Source of the DNA: Tribonema minus
Lineage: Eukaryota > Sar > Xanthophyceae > Tribonematales > Tribonemataceae
Direction of reading: 5' to 3'
DNA: 64,000 nt
Assembly (NCBI GenBank): GCA_017506865.1
Contig: JAFCMP010000235.1
Location: 558,001 to 622,000 of the forward strand
Shown: positions 32,301-43,200 of the stretch, in pieces
Layout: the number at the start of each line of letters is the position of its first letter
Position numbering within the stretch: position 1 is the stretch's first letter
Notes under the pieces: generated by a model
Told to the model about the DNA's origin: nothing
Databases searched by the model: none
The model's input: only the letters and a program-made list of their open reading frames with translations
Position numbers and translations under genes: made by a program

Positions 32301-35300
32301 CATGCATCAACAATCGCAGTGCCCAAGCAATGCCCGCCCTGCACAGTGCGCAACCTTGATCGCGTAGTGGTTGCTAGCCGACAGGCACTGCAATGCCAAC
32401 AGTGAACATGCACTACCCGCAGGCACTTCAGCAAGCGCAAAAGCGCCCTCCCCCCCCTCCCCCGTTAAGAGGTCGCGCTCCTCCATGTCGAAGAGCGCGG
32501 CGTTGTCATCACACTCACTCACTCACTCAATCACTCACTCACTCACTCTCGCACGCGCGTGCGAGCGCACTCACCGCAGGTCGTTCATGAGGTCGCGCTC
32601 CTCCATGTCGAAGAGCGCGGCGTTGTCGTCGTACATGAGCGGCTCGTCCCAGAATGAGCCCACGTACACGCGCAGCACCTCCGGCGTCTTGATGATCTTG
32701 CCCATGGACCACATGAGCGCGCCGTACACGCGCATGAGCTTCTGCCGGTCGACCGCGTCCGCCTTGTTGAGGATGCAGCGGATCTTGTCGTCCTGCCCGC
32801 GCAGCTTCTCGATGACCGCGCGGAACTCGTCCGAGATGTCGAGCTTGTGCGCGTCAAAGAGCAGCAGGATGAGGTCCGCGCGCTCCGCGAACCACGTGTT
32901 CACCTGCGGTCGCGGCGGCAGCGGCGGCGGCGGCGCACAGGGAGGTGAGGGCGGCGGCGTGCAGGGGGGGTGAGCGCGGCGGCGCGCGGCGGCCGGCAGC
33001 AGCGTGCAGCAGTGCTCAACGCATGGGGAACGCGCAGTCCGTGAGTAGATGGTGCATCTGGCTGAGCCACGCGTGCGCGAACGGCGTGCGCGCGCGCGCA
33101 TGCACGGGAGATGATGTCCGCGTGAGGAAGAGCAGGACAAGGTCTGCGCCCCTCCACATGTCGGGACCTGGCGTGCGGCGCACAGGCGAACAAGTCTCCG
33201 GCCGCGGCGCCGCCTGCTGCAGCACGCGTGCACACGACAGCACCGATGCAGCGCAGCTGCGTTGCACGTCAGTACGAGAGAGGGCGTGCGCAGCGCAACG
33301 CGCGGCAGCAATTATGCGCAGTCATTTTCTGTGTCGCAAAAGCGGGGGGGGGGGTGAGCTGTACGGCGACGCAGAGGCGGAGCGGCAGCGAGGTCCAGGC
33401 ACAGCTCCACGCGCAACGCAGGGTCGCCTGCGGCTGTGCACTCGGTCGTTTGTTTGATAGGTGGTGTCAAGGCGAAAGAATGATGAGGTCTGCGCAAGGG
33501 CACGCCGCCTTCAGAGCACGTGCACACAGCAGCGCGACGCTTGTTGGGGGCTGTGGGGGGAGTGAGAGGGGGCAGGCGCGCGCGCGCCGCGCCGACTGTG
33601 CGCTTCACCTGCGCTTGCAGCGCAGCGGTCGCCGTCTGCAGGGCGCAATGCTCGGTATCCGCAGCACTCTACGCCTGAAGCCCGCAACATATGCAGCGCT
33701 CAGAATATGCAGCGCTCGATGTTCGCAGAACTGCACGCAGCATTGAGATGGTCACACAGCATGCGAGAAAAGCGTGGGCAGACCAGCGCATGCGGAGTGT
33801 GTGTGTGCAGCAATTGAACTTCAACTTGAACTATCATCGCCTTGGTGACGTCAGGAGGGTGCCGCGGCTGCCAGTCCATGAACAGTGTGCAATGTGAGGT
33901 TTGTACATTCCGCATAACGCGCGCTTCTTGCGATCTAAAGCTAGCCAAGAGCTCATCAGGAGCAGCACTGCCGAGATACTGCACCAATCACTTGCTCAGC
34001 TGAGTACGCTTAAAGCGACGGTCAAACTCCAAAGTAAACTTCCATCTACATGGTGGCTCAGCAGTTGCAGGTCCGCAGACAATGCGCACTGTGAGGTTTG
34101 TGCACTCTGCATGACGCGCACGCCCTGCAGTCTAGCGCCAGCTGAAAGCTTCTCACAAGCAGCACTGCCGAGAAATTGCACCACCAACCACATGCTCTGC
34201 TGCTTACGCTCAAAGCAGCAAGGCTGCAGCGGCGGTCGCAGCCGCACTCAGCATCAGTCAAGCCTGTGGCACAGCAGCCTGAAGACGTTCGGCATGCCAC
34301 CAGCCAGGCGTTCACCGACAAATGTTGACCTTCGTCAAACCTCAGCCTGCACAAGCTGCTTAATTGGCTGCAGCACGCGCGGGGTCCTGTACAGGCCTTG
34401 CTACAGCGGTCGTTGCCGCAGTCGCTGCTGGTCAACGCGCTGCCTGGATGTTGCCCGGTGTACCGTGCTTCCAGGGATGCCTATGCAGTTGGTGACGGTT
34501 GGCGGCCGCAGCTGAGGAATTAGTAAAGATGCTGAGCCGTGCAGTGCGACGCAGCGCTCAGCACCTTGCAGTGTCCATGCGCACAGCGATGCTGCTGCAA
34601 AGCACGGCACCCGCTGCAAGGGAAACACATGCAGGACCAGCTGCAGCGCTTGCAGAAGCGTCGCCCAGCAGCCAAGAAGCTTCAGGCCTTGCCAATGAGA
34701 GCAGATGGCAAGATTCGTTACTGCACCACCGGGCAACTGTTGCGCTCCCACGGCTGCGCATGCGCTACCAGCTGCCTTGAAGCTATTGAATGCCTGTCGA
34801 CCCGTGACTCGCGATTGCTGTTGGTATACGCACTGCGTTAACAAGAGCGCATTTCTGATGGCAACTCTCTCACCTGCACGAAATCGTACCCCCTCGCCAC
34901 CCTCTGCTTCTCCCCCGACAGCACGCCCGGCGTGTCCACGATGGTGATGTTGCGCAGCACCGGGGATGGCAGCTGGCTCCCCTCAAACTTGTTCAGGAAC
35001 GCCACTCCAAAGCGATCCAGCCCTCTGTAGGGCAGATTGGGTGACACCGTCAGGGCATTGCCAGGTATCACCCTCTCGTCCGCTCCGTCCATGACCGCCA
35101 CGAAGCGGTCGGTGGTGGGCTCCGGCCCTATGCGCTGCCCCGGGAAGTCTCTGCCCAGCAGGTAGCGTATGAAGGACGTCTTGCCAGTGGAGTACTGCCC
35201 TATCATCAGCACCTGGGGCTTGGAGTCGAACTCGGAGTCCGTGAGGAGAGGGGAATGAAAATGATCAAAAAGATAACACGATTCCAGCGGCTTGAGCTTG

Positions 35301-35368
35301 GTGTGGTACAGCTTCTTCAGGCCGTCTATGACGGCCTTGGTGGCCTCGTCCCTGTCTGCCATCGACAT
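29301..35368 (-). CDS. EHD: EHD-family dynamin-like ATPase (EH-domain-containing protein)
   Basis: Seven exons, complete: 34874-35368, 32575-32903, 31971-32121, 31297-31437, 30599-30920, 29702-29925, 29301-29432; 597 residues with consistent phases. EHD proteins are membrane-remodelling ATPases of endocytic recycling and cilium formation. The G domain shows the P-loop GQYSTGKTSF, switch residues GPEPTTDRF, DTPGVLSGEKQR and NKAD. The helical part reads VYGALMWSMGKIIKTPEVLR, RLAKVHAYIIGHL and LAPGDFPDLETF, all typical. A Pro/Gly linker carries VPNPFGG, an NPF motif that could dock on the protein's own EH domain. The C-terminal EH domain has one good EF-hand loop (DMDKDGALDLAE) and ends ELVPPDKRHLVM. 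The first intron is about 2 kb and repetitive. Fragments of the 5' end are scattered upstream at 37.7 and 39.5 kb. Confidence 0.96.
32469..32507 (-). repeat. Echo of EHD exon 2 end
   Basis: 39 bases at 32469-32507 are identical to 32589-32627, inside the end of exon 2; the offset is exactly 120. The echo lacks the last 14 exon bases and the donor, and a C-tract adjoins it instead. Between echo and exon lies a (TCAC)n microsatellite (about 32509-32550). Confidence 0.92.
33880..34250. repeat. Tandem repeat of about 198 bp, two units, in EHD intron 1
   Basis: GTGAGGTTTGTACATTC near 33894 recurs as GTGAGGTTTGTGCACTC near 34091. AGCAGCACTGCCGAGA near 33961 recurs near 34159. The units diverge by many substitutions and small gaps. 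No exon sequence is included. Confidence 0.75.
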
Positions 35369-35810
35369 GGTGAAGCTTCTTCTGTCGTCTCGAGTCTACG
35401 TCAATTCTGGCTCTCTTATGCGTGTCTTGCTGGTGTTCGGTGGTGCGGCTGCTGTGTGCAAACGCGTGCTGTCCGCCACTGGCGAGTCCGGGGCCCTGCA
35501 GGCCTTTGTTCCAGCTTTTCTCACACTGAAAGAAGAGTTGAAGTTCACCTGTGAACTTGAACTGACGATGCGGCGGCGGATCGATCGAAGGCTGCAAATG
35601 ACAGCATGCGCTTCTATTAGAGATTTGCGTCAGTGTAGTGGGCGTGTAGTGGGCTTGTAGTGGGCTTGTAGTGGGCTTGTGCAGTTGTCAACTGCACCAG
35701 AATTCAAGCAGCTTGAGGCATGCCGACCTTGTCGGCCGCTGCTCCCGCCAGGCAAGCAAAGCCTTGAAACGCTTGAGCCGACGGTGTATGCTTGCACCTT
35801 TCTTGAAAGT
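35270..35810. repeat. Segmental duplication unit 1: EHD 5' region (start of exon 1 plus upstream)
   Basis: It holds the first about 30 codons of EHD and the sequence upstream of the start. A diverged copy lies at 39475-40190 in the same orientation. Landmarks: CTTCTTCAGGCCGTCTATGAC, CCTCGTCCCTGTCTGCCATC, TGCGTGTCTTGCTGGTGTTC, and further on GCCGACCTTGTCGGCCGCTG with AGGCAAGCAAAGCCTT. Confidence 0.88.
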
Positions 35811-35850
35811 ATGATGCTGTCAATATAGGCCCCGCGCACGCGGCAGCAGC

Positions 35851-36400
35851 ATGCCCACTTGGCGGTACCTGACGGTTGAGTATGCCCATAAGCTTGGGGG
35901 TTTCCATGAGCCGCGCAGAAGGCTCACTAATGGCCAGGCTCGTGAATTGTTGGACAAGGGCGTGCCCCTGCAGGAGGTGCCCTTGACTGAGAAGGAGAAA
36001 GCGCGCAGGAAGAGGAACAACGGCAAGGTGGCCATCACCAAGAGGCTGGGGAAGAAGGATACCAGCACTATGAGGCTAGGTACAAAAAGCACAGCATCAT
36101 AGCCAGGAAAGGGGAGAAGGTTTACCAGGAGGGGCTGGCCAGCAAGAGCAAGGCGGGCGTAATGGCGCGGCTGGGGGTGGAGGTGTGGGAGAAGAAGGTG
36201 CTGGCCAAGCACGGGAAGGAGGACGTCATCAACAAAGTGGGGCAGGAGGCCTGGGAGCGGATCCTGGCCTACAACAACAACCGCTACCACACCGTGATCA
36301 AGCCAAAAAGAGAGCAGGCCAAGGAGAAGGAGGTGTTGGACTACCTTGCCTCTCTCGGCCTGGCGCTGCGCGGCCGACGCCATCGTCGTCGGCGTCGTAG
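35851..36400 (+). pseudogene. Copy 1 of an unknown gene family, frameshifted
   Basis: I do not recognise the family. This copy starts MPTWRYLTVEYAHK, then RRLTNGQARELLDKGVPLQ and LTEKEKARRKRNNGKV. Near 36048 the frame must shift by one base to continue into YEARYKKHSIIARKGEKVYQ, MARLGVEVWEKKVLAK, KVGQEAWERILAYNNN and KPKREQAKEKEVLDYLASL. After about 36375 similarity to the other copies stops and Gly-rich coding-like sequence begins on the opposite strand. The Lys/Arg-rich, helical character suggests a nucleic-acid binding protein, but this is speculation. It is inverted relative to copies 2 and 3 (tail to tail with copy 2). Confidence 0.7.
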
Positions 36401-36553
36401 CCACTGTACACGGCACCGCCGCCAAAGTGGCCGCCGCCGCCACCGATGCCAAAGCTGTGCGACGCGCCAATGCCGCCGCCGTGCGCGACGGCGCCATTGT
36501 CGGCCGCAGGCGCCGGCAGCGGCGGCGCCAGCGCGCCCTTGGCGCTGCGGTGC

Positions 36554-37235
36554 CTATTCGAAAACGACCTCGGCAGTTTGGCAGGTAGCTGGCGCCGTCA
36601 CCTCCAGGTCTGCACAACAGAGGCCACCATCTCCAGCCTGGGGGAGAGCTGGCCCGTAGATGACGCGGCCGGTCCAGTGCTTGACGTCTGCCGCTTGAAA
36701 CTCCTCCATGAGCAGCTTGTAAAAGTCGTGGAGGCAGCGCCCTCCCTTCTTGAGCTCCAGGCCGAGAGAGGCAAGGTAGTCCGAGACCTCCTTCTCGTTG
36801 GCCTGCTCTCGTTTCAGCTTGGTGACGGTGTGGTAGTGGTGGTGTGCCTTGGCCACCACCTTCCTCTCCCACGCCTCCACCCCCAGCCGCGCCGTTACGC
36901 CCGCCTTGCTCTTGCGGACCTGCCCCTCCTGGTAGGCCTTCTCCCCTTTCCTGGCTATGATGCTGTGCTTTTTGTACCTAGCCTTATATTGCTGGCATCC
37001 CTCGTCCCCCAGCCTCCTGGTGATGGCCGCCTTGCCGTAATTTCTCTTCCTGCGCGCTTTATCCTTCTCAGTGATGGGCACCTCCTGCAGGGGCACGCCC
37101 TTGTCCATCAGTTCACGAGCCTGGGGATCGGTGAGCCTTCTGCTTGGCTTGTGGGGAACCCCCAGCATCTGGGCATACTGAACCGTCAGGCACGGCCAAG
37201 TGGGATGCTGCTGCCGCGTGGGCGAGGGCCTATGG
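36554..37235 (-). pseudogene. Copy 2 of the unknown gene family, inverted, internal deletion
   Basis: Minus-strand reading gives PTWPCLTVQYAQMLG, RRLTDPQARELMDKGVPLQE, ITEKDKARRKRNYGKAAITR, YKARYKKHSIIARKGEKAYQ, TARLGVEAWERKVVAKA and LKREQANEKEVSDYLASLGL. It continues into KKGGRCLHDFYKLLMEEFQA and ADVKHWTGRVIYGP. Relative to copy 1, about 24 residues are missing after KVVAKA. The frame is open across the fragment, so it may be expressed, but no ATG-initiated full-length gene is evident. The arrangement with copy 1 forms an inverted repeat spaced by about 0.2 kb. Confidence 0.6.
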
Positions 37236-37307
37236 AAGCTATGGAAGCTAGACAGCAGCGCGCAGAGGCAGGAGAGGCAAGAGGCGGGAAACTTCTTTTG
37301 AAGTGGT

Positions 37308-37574
37308 TCAAAGTGAGTGAACTTGAAGATCTGCTGTTTTTTTGGCCGGTCCAGTGCTTGAGATCTGTTTTTTTTTTGGCCGGTCCAGTGCTTGACGTCT
37401 GCAGCCTGAACCCTCCATGAGCAGCTCGTAGTAGTCGTAGGGGCAGCGCCCTCCCCTCTTGAGCTCCAGACTGAGAGAGGCAAGGAAGTCCGACACCTCC
37501 TTCTCGCTGGCCTGCTCTCTTTTTGGCTTGATCACGGTGTGGTAGCAGTTGTTCGAGTCCCTGTATCTGACCAT
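37308..37574 (-). pseudogene. Copy 3 (C-terminal fragment) of the unknown gene family
   Basis: It reads CYHTVIKPKREQASEKEVSD, LASLSLELKRGGRCPYDYYE and LLMEG, corresponding only to the C-terminal third. TTTTTTTGGCCGGTCCAGTG is repeated twice near 37337 and 37371. The fragment abuts an EHD 5' fragment on the other strand. Confidence 0.65.
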
Positions 37575-37664
37575 CGACTATCCTGCGCGCTACGCTGCGC
37601 CCCTCACCTACTCTGCCGTGCTGGTCTCAGTTGGCGCCGGAGGACACACACCGGTGGCGTGGCC

Positions 37665-37760
37665 ATGTCGATGGCAGACAGGGATGAGGCTACCAATGCC
37701 GTCATCAACGGGCTCAAGAAGCTGTACCACACCAACTTGACACCCCTGGAGCGGCGCTGC
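37665..37760 (+). pseudogene. EHD 5' fragment (about first 28 codons), plus strand
   Basis: It reads MSMADRDEATNAVINGLKKL then YHTNLTPLE, against MSMADRDEATKAVIDGLKKL and YHTKLKPLE of the real EHD exon 1. Similarity stops abruptly at about 37750, where the frame runs into Gly/Ala-rich DNA. No P-loop follows, so it cannot encode a working EHD. Confidence 0.9.
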
Positions 37761-37769
37761 CGCTCTGGT

Positions 37770-38188
37770 CTGACTTTGGCGGCGGCGGCTTTGATGGTGG
37801 TGGCGGCGGCGGCTTTGGCGGCGGCGGCGGCGGAGGCGGCGGCGGCGGCTTCGCGTTCGCGGCGCGCATGAGCAGCAGCGGCGGTGGCAGCGGCAGCGGC
37901 AGCGCCACCGGCATGGCGTTCGCTGGCGCTGGCGGCAGCGGCCTCGGCTGCGGCGGCGGCAAAGAGAACAGTGCTGCTGCCTCCTCCGCGGGCAGCGCCC
38001 GCACCACTGTGGCCAACAAGATTGCTGCCGCCACCCAGCGCGCAGGCGGCGGCAGCAGCAGCGGCAGTGGCTTCGCATTCGCGGTGCGCACGAGCTGCGG
38101 CGGCGGCTGCGGCGGCGCGTCTTCGCGCGGCGTGGCGCAGGCCGTTAAAGGCCCACATGTCTTCGACCTGAGCATGGACAGTGAGTAG
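37770..38188 (+). other. Gly/Ser/Ala-rich open stretch (possible tail of a broken gene)
   Basis: The plus frame ending at 38188 encodes Gly tracts, then GSATGMAFAGAGGSG, KENSAAASSAGSARTTVANK, SSSGSGFAFAVRTSCGG and AVKGPHVFDLSMDSE. Only the last 15 residues look non-repetitive. It follows the EHD fragment in a different frame. It may be the low-complexity tail of a decayed protein or chance GC-rich DNA. A similar Gly-rich reading lies on the minus strand near 36370-36500. Confidence 0.3.
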
Positions 38189-38539
38189 CGCCGCCCGCCT
38201 CCGCACGCGGCGCCCCAAGCTCTCGAGCGATGCTTCAGGGGTTTCAATTTGGTGTGGTGCAGCTTAGGCTTAGCACGCGGCCTGAGAGCCCGCAGCGGCG
38301 CTGCGGTCCGCACACCGCTGAAGTAGACATAGTGGTATTGCGGAGCGGCAGCTGCTGCCGCGCGGACGTGGTGGAGGCAGCGGCGCCGGCGGCGCACACC
38401 GTCCGTGCACCAAAGCTTTGGCGGTGCCGGCGGCATCGGCGGAGGCGCTGCGCAGCTGCCGCCGATGCCTAGCAGCTGGTGCCGCGGCTGAGCTTCGCGC
38501 TTCTTGTGTGTTGGCAACAGTTGCAATGTGGAGTCTCAG

Positions 38540-38860
38540 AAACTTTTTGTGTGTTAGCAACAGTTATAATGTAAAATCTCACAACCTCTTCCGGTCTGAA
38601 TTTCTCGCTCTCCTTCAGGTCTGCTGCAGCGTTACGCGAGAAGAGCAGTCTGCAATTGGTGTGTGTTTGACCTCTTCGACCGCTGTTGACCGCACGTGAG
38701 CGCGCGCGGTGAAATCTCAGAACAGTTGCTGGATGGTGTTCGTCGCTCTCCTTCTGGTCTTCTGCAGTGCTTCACAAAACATGCGGTGTGCAATTGGCGT
38801 TTCTTTGCATACAACTACGTACGGCAGACTTTTGCCAGTGTCTTTGTAAGCCAGTGGCAG
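38540..38860. repeat. Diverged tandem repeat, two units
   Basis: CTCGCTCTCCTTCAGGTCTGCTGCAG near 38601 recurs as GTCGCTCTCCTTCTGGTCTTCTGCAG near 38742. Both are followed by GCAATTGG(T/C)GT. Period is about 140 bases; the units differ at many sites. Confidence 0.65.
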
Positions 38861-39474
38861 CGTCTTTGCACTTATGATCTTGTATTTATAGCAGCCCCAA
38901 GGTGGGCTTGATGCGTTGGATAAGATTGCAAAAAACTAAAATCGGACGGGCCCTTAGAGCCCTGCGTTGCAGGCTTGTACTAGACTCATGGGGGGTAGAC
39001 ACAGCGGCACCCAGTCTGAGCCACACCTATCGTAGCCGATGTCTCCATCTCTTGAGCGAAAACGCCGGAGGACCGCGGTTATGCCTCTAGCATACATTTG
39101 GGCCAGAGGCGCCCGGTCCTCGATTCCTTGCCTAAGCACGCCGCTGACGTGCCTGGCCGAGGTTCTCTTTCTTGCGTGTTCAAGCAAACGATCTACAGTG
39201 TGCCCTGATGCTATCCGCATCCCCATGTTCCAATATCCCCTGCTGCTGCCCAAAGCCGTATCCTCACCACACGCGACTCCGCAGCTCCTGCTCGCAGTCA
39301 GAGCCAGCATCTCCCATCCCCTAGCTGCCTGATGCACCCTCGCCACCATCAGCGCCACCGCAAGCGCTGCCGCACCTCTCGGTGCTAACGAGCAGCTGGT
39401 ATTGTACAAATGCGTCTTTGCACAGCATATCAATCCTGCAGCGAAGTTTTAACATGTTGTTGCGTGTACTCAAA

Positions 39475-40190
39475 TGGCTCCAGGGGTTCTATTTTGGTAC
39501 TACACAGCTTCTTCAGGCCGCCTATGACGGCCTGAAGTGGTGGCCTCGTCCCTGTCTGCCATCGACATGGCGAACTACTTCTTCTGTTGTTTCTACTTTG
39601 CGTTGCTCTCTGATGCGTGTCTTGCTGGTGTTCGGTGGTGCAGCTTCTGTGTGCAAATGCGCGCTGTCCGCCACTGGCGATCTGGGGCCAGGTTTTTGCT
39701 TCACCTAGATCTTCGAAGAGGTGAAGTTCACCTGTGAACTTCGAGCACGATTGCGCGGGGCGGGGGAGCTAAACAAACGAACGCCGACTCCTGTCTGTTG
39801 AGAGGCGCAAGGAGCGAGAGGCCGCTGCAAGCTCCATCGGATAATCCGAAACACTCTGCTGGCGATCAGCACTTTACCGCTCCACTTCCACCAGCCAAAA
39901 TGTAAGTACCCGTCGATCCCAAGATTTTGAACAGGATATCGGATGTTGTTGACGATGCGGCGGCTCCTCCAGGGCTGCGAATGACAGCAGGGGTTTCTTA
40001 TAGTGATTTGCGTCAGTGGAGCAGGCTGGCACCGTTGCCAACTGCAGTTGTGTGCCTGCGACGCAGCACCATTTTTGCAGAATTAAGCAAATGTTTTAGG
40101 CGTGCCAACCTTGTCGGCCGCTGCTCCGACGAGGCAAGCAAAGCCTTCGAACGCTTGCGCCGAAGGTGTATGCTTGCAATGGCAACGCCC
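39475..40190. repeat. Segmental duplication unit 2: truncated EHD 5' region
   Basis: A diverged copy of 35270-35810 in the same orientation. It keeps the first codons of EHD (minus strand) with small indels that break the frame, the upstream sequence, and the distal block CCAACCTTGTCGGCCGCTG with AGGCAAGCAAAGCCTT. It ends about 70 bases before the CCT7 start codon, so its right part probably forms the CCT7 promoter. Confidence 0.85.
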
Positions 40191-40258
40191 TGTGTTGCAT
40201 GTCTGCACCACCCGTCTTGCCTTCAGCCTTCGCGTCCTTGCCACCTTGCAGGTCGCAT

Positions 40259-43200
40259 ATGTTGCAGCCAGGTATCATCTTGCTGAGGGAAGGCACGGAT
40301 CAGAGTCAGGGAAAAGCGCAGCTTATTTCCAACATCAATGCCTGTCAGGTGCGCCACGCCCCAGTCCTGCGTTCGTGCATCCGCTGATGTGTGTTGTGCA
40401 ATGTCAAAATTGAGTTCTGTGTGCGAAAGCTTTCAGCGGTTCTGCACCCAGAAGCGTCAACACTTCTTGATGAGATGACGTGAGTTGAGTGCTTTACACA
40501 TGCATGCAACAATCTCGTTGAGCTCTTCGTTCATGCATAGGCTCACCTCCGACACTGCTGCTCAGCACCACACCTTGACAGGCAGTAGTTGCAGACCATT
40601 CACCCACTGCTTCACACAACACTTCATCAAGCACACTTAGTTGACCATGCCAACATGTGTGCAGTGACAAGATCCCCTGCGGACGCGCCTGTTGAGCGCT
40701 GTGGTGATGCCGACACCCACTCACAGCCCCCCCCCCCCACACACACACATCTCACTGAGCGCTGCAGGCAGTGGTGGACGCGGTGCGCACGACGCTGGGC
40801 CCCAGGGGCATGGACAAGCTCATCTTTGACGGGCGAAAGGCAAGTGATCCGCTTCTCTCTGGGCACCGGTCGCACGGTGCCACCGTCAGCAGCGTGCGAG
40901 GGGGCTGCTCTCTCACTTGAAATCTCTTGCCGCATCCCACAATGCATCTGCGATGTGCGCTGCTGCGCCCTTTCTCTCTGATCCCAAATGCACCGCTCCG
41001 CGCGCGTGCGGAGAGCTCTGCAAGCCAGTCGCAGCGCTGAAGTACGCCCCCCCTGACGCGTGTTCCCTCCCCGCCGCAGGTCACCATCTCCAACGACGGC
41101 GCGACGATCATGAAGCTGCTGGACATTGCGCACCCCGCGGCGAAGGTGCTGGTGGACGTGTCGGTGAGCCAGGACGCGGAGGTGGGGGACGGCACCACCA
41201 CGGTGGTGCTGCTGTCCGGCGAGGTGCTCAAGCACGTCAAGGGCTTCATTGAGGACGGCGTCAACCCGCAGGTGGGTGACTCTCCCTGCAAGAGTTGAAC
41301 TACGTCAGAGGCAATGGAAAAGTTGGGGTTGTATTGCAAACTCAGGACCAGGAGCAACGCACTCTGTGTGCCAGTCTTGCGTCGTGCGGTCGAGTGCGCG
41401 TGTGTGCCGGGCAGAAAGGCGTGAGCCCGCCGCAACACTTGAACTGCGACTAGGGCCGGTGGAGATGCCGCCAGTGCCGCGCATGCAGGCGTGCATGCGG
41501 GGGTGTGACACTCCCTCCGTCAGTTGAACTACGTGCCAGTCCTGCGGCAGTCGTGTGGCCGAGTTGCGCGCGTGCGCCGTGCAGGAAGGCGGGTATGCAC
41601 GCGGCCGCTGCTGACGCGGTTTAAGATCACCCGTGCATGACTGTTGGCGAGTGAAAGCGTCACAGCGCTTGTACCGGTGTCCAACCCCCCTCCCCCCACT
41701 AATGATGATGCCAACGATGCCAGCATCGCAGCACTCAGCAACTGTTGCAACATCACAAAGTAGCTGTCATCAACCCTCTCCCGTCCCTCCCGCCTCGCCC
41801 CCCCCCCCCAAAATCAGGATGCCGACGATGCCACCATCACAGCAATTGTTGCAACACCACGAAGCACCTGTCATTGACTCCTTCCCCCTCCCCCCCAAAT
41901 ACCCCCCCCCCCCACCCCGCGCGCGCAGGTCATCATCCGCGGCCTGCGGCGCGCGGGCGACGTCGCCATCGCGCGGCTCAACGCGCTCAGCGTCAAGGCC
42001 ACGGACGACGCGTCCGCGCGCGCGGTGCTCGAGAAGTGCGCGGGGACGGCGCTCAACTCGAAGCTCATCGCGTCGCAGCGCGGCCTCTTCGCGCCGATGA
42101 TCGTGGAGGCGGTGTCGCTGCTCGACGCACGCCTCGCGGACGTCAAGATGGTCGGCATCAAGAAGGTCCCGGGGGGGTCCGTGACGGACTCGTTCCTCGT
42201 GCGCGGCGTCGCCTTCAAGAAGACGTTCTCGTACGCGGGGTTCGAGCAGCAGCCGAAGCACTTCGAGAACCCCAAGATTCTGCTGCTGAGCGTGGAGCTC
42301 GAGCTCAAGTCGGAGAAGGAGAACGCCGAGGTGCGCATCTCGGACCCCGACGCGTACCAGGCGATCGTCGACGCCGAGTGGTCCATCATCTACGAGAAGC
42401 TCGACGCGTGCGTCGCTGCCGGCGCGCAGATCATCCTGTCCAAGCTGCCTATCGGTGAGTGCTGCCGCCGCGGCCGCCGCTGCTGCTGCCGCTGCTGCTG
42501 CCGCCGCGTCCAGGCCTGCTCTGCTGCTGACGCTGAAGGCCATGAGCGTCAGCATCAGTGCGGACCTGTGCAGCGCCAGTCGTCAAGACGGCTGCGCAAG
42601 GCTCTGATGCACGCGTGTGCGCGCTCATTGCCACCTAGCGATGCGTGCTGTGGACGCCGCGGCCGCATCGGCGGCGCAGCGCGATGATCGCTGCGACAAC
42701 CTGCTTCAGCAGCGATTGCGCACGCGCCCAGCGTCGCGGCCGTTGCCATCAGCGATCACGCCGCCCGCCGCCGCTGCTGCTTGTGTGCATTATCGCCACC
42801 ACCAACCGCGACGCCCGTCCCATCGCTGCTAAAATTATGCTCTGCGGCCGGCACGTCACGCTGCGCGCTGAATCCTGCGTATCATCCACCGCGTGACACA
42901 GGCGACCTGGCGACGCAGTACTTTGCGGACCGGCAGCTGTTCTGCGCGGGGCGCGTGGAGCCGGAGGACATGGAGCGCATCAGCCGCGCGACGGGGGGGC
43001 GCGTGCAGAGCACCACGTCCGGCATCGAGGCGAGCGTGCTCGGGACGTGCGAGAAGTTTGAGGAGGTGCAGCTGGGGGAGGAGCGCTTCAACCTGTTCAC
43101 GGGGTGCCCTAAGGTACGTATGCATGCATTGAAGTAGTGATTTCTTATTGTGTTTGATGTATTCAAGTACTCTACTTCAAGCATGGATCCATCTGGGCAC

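Noticed and set aside
32509..32550. (TCAC)n run considered as a regulatory element
   Set aside because: A simple microsatellite within an intron; nothing suggests regulation.
38954..39433. Minus-strand frame of mixed composition (RLLEHARKRTSARHVSG region)
   Set aside because: It is less repetitive than most shadows and might be a decayed fragment, but there is no proper start, splice site or recognised domain.
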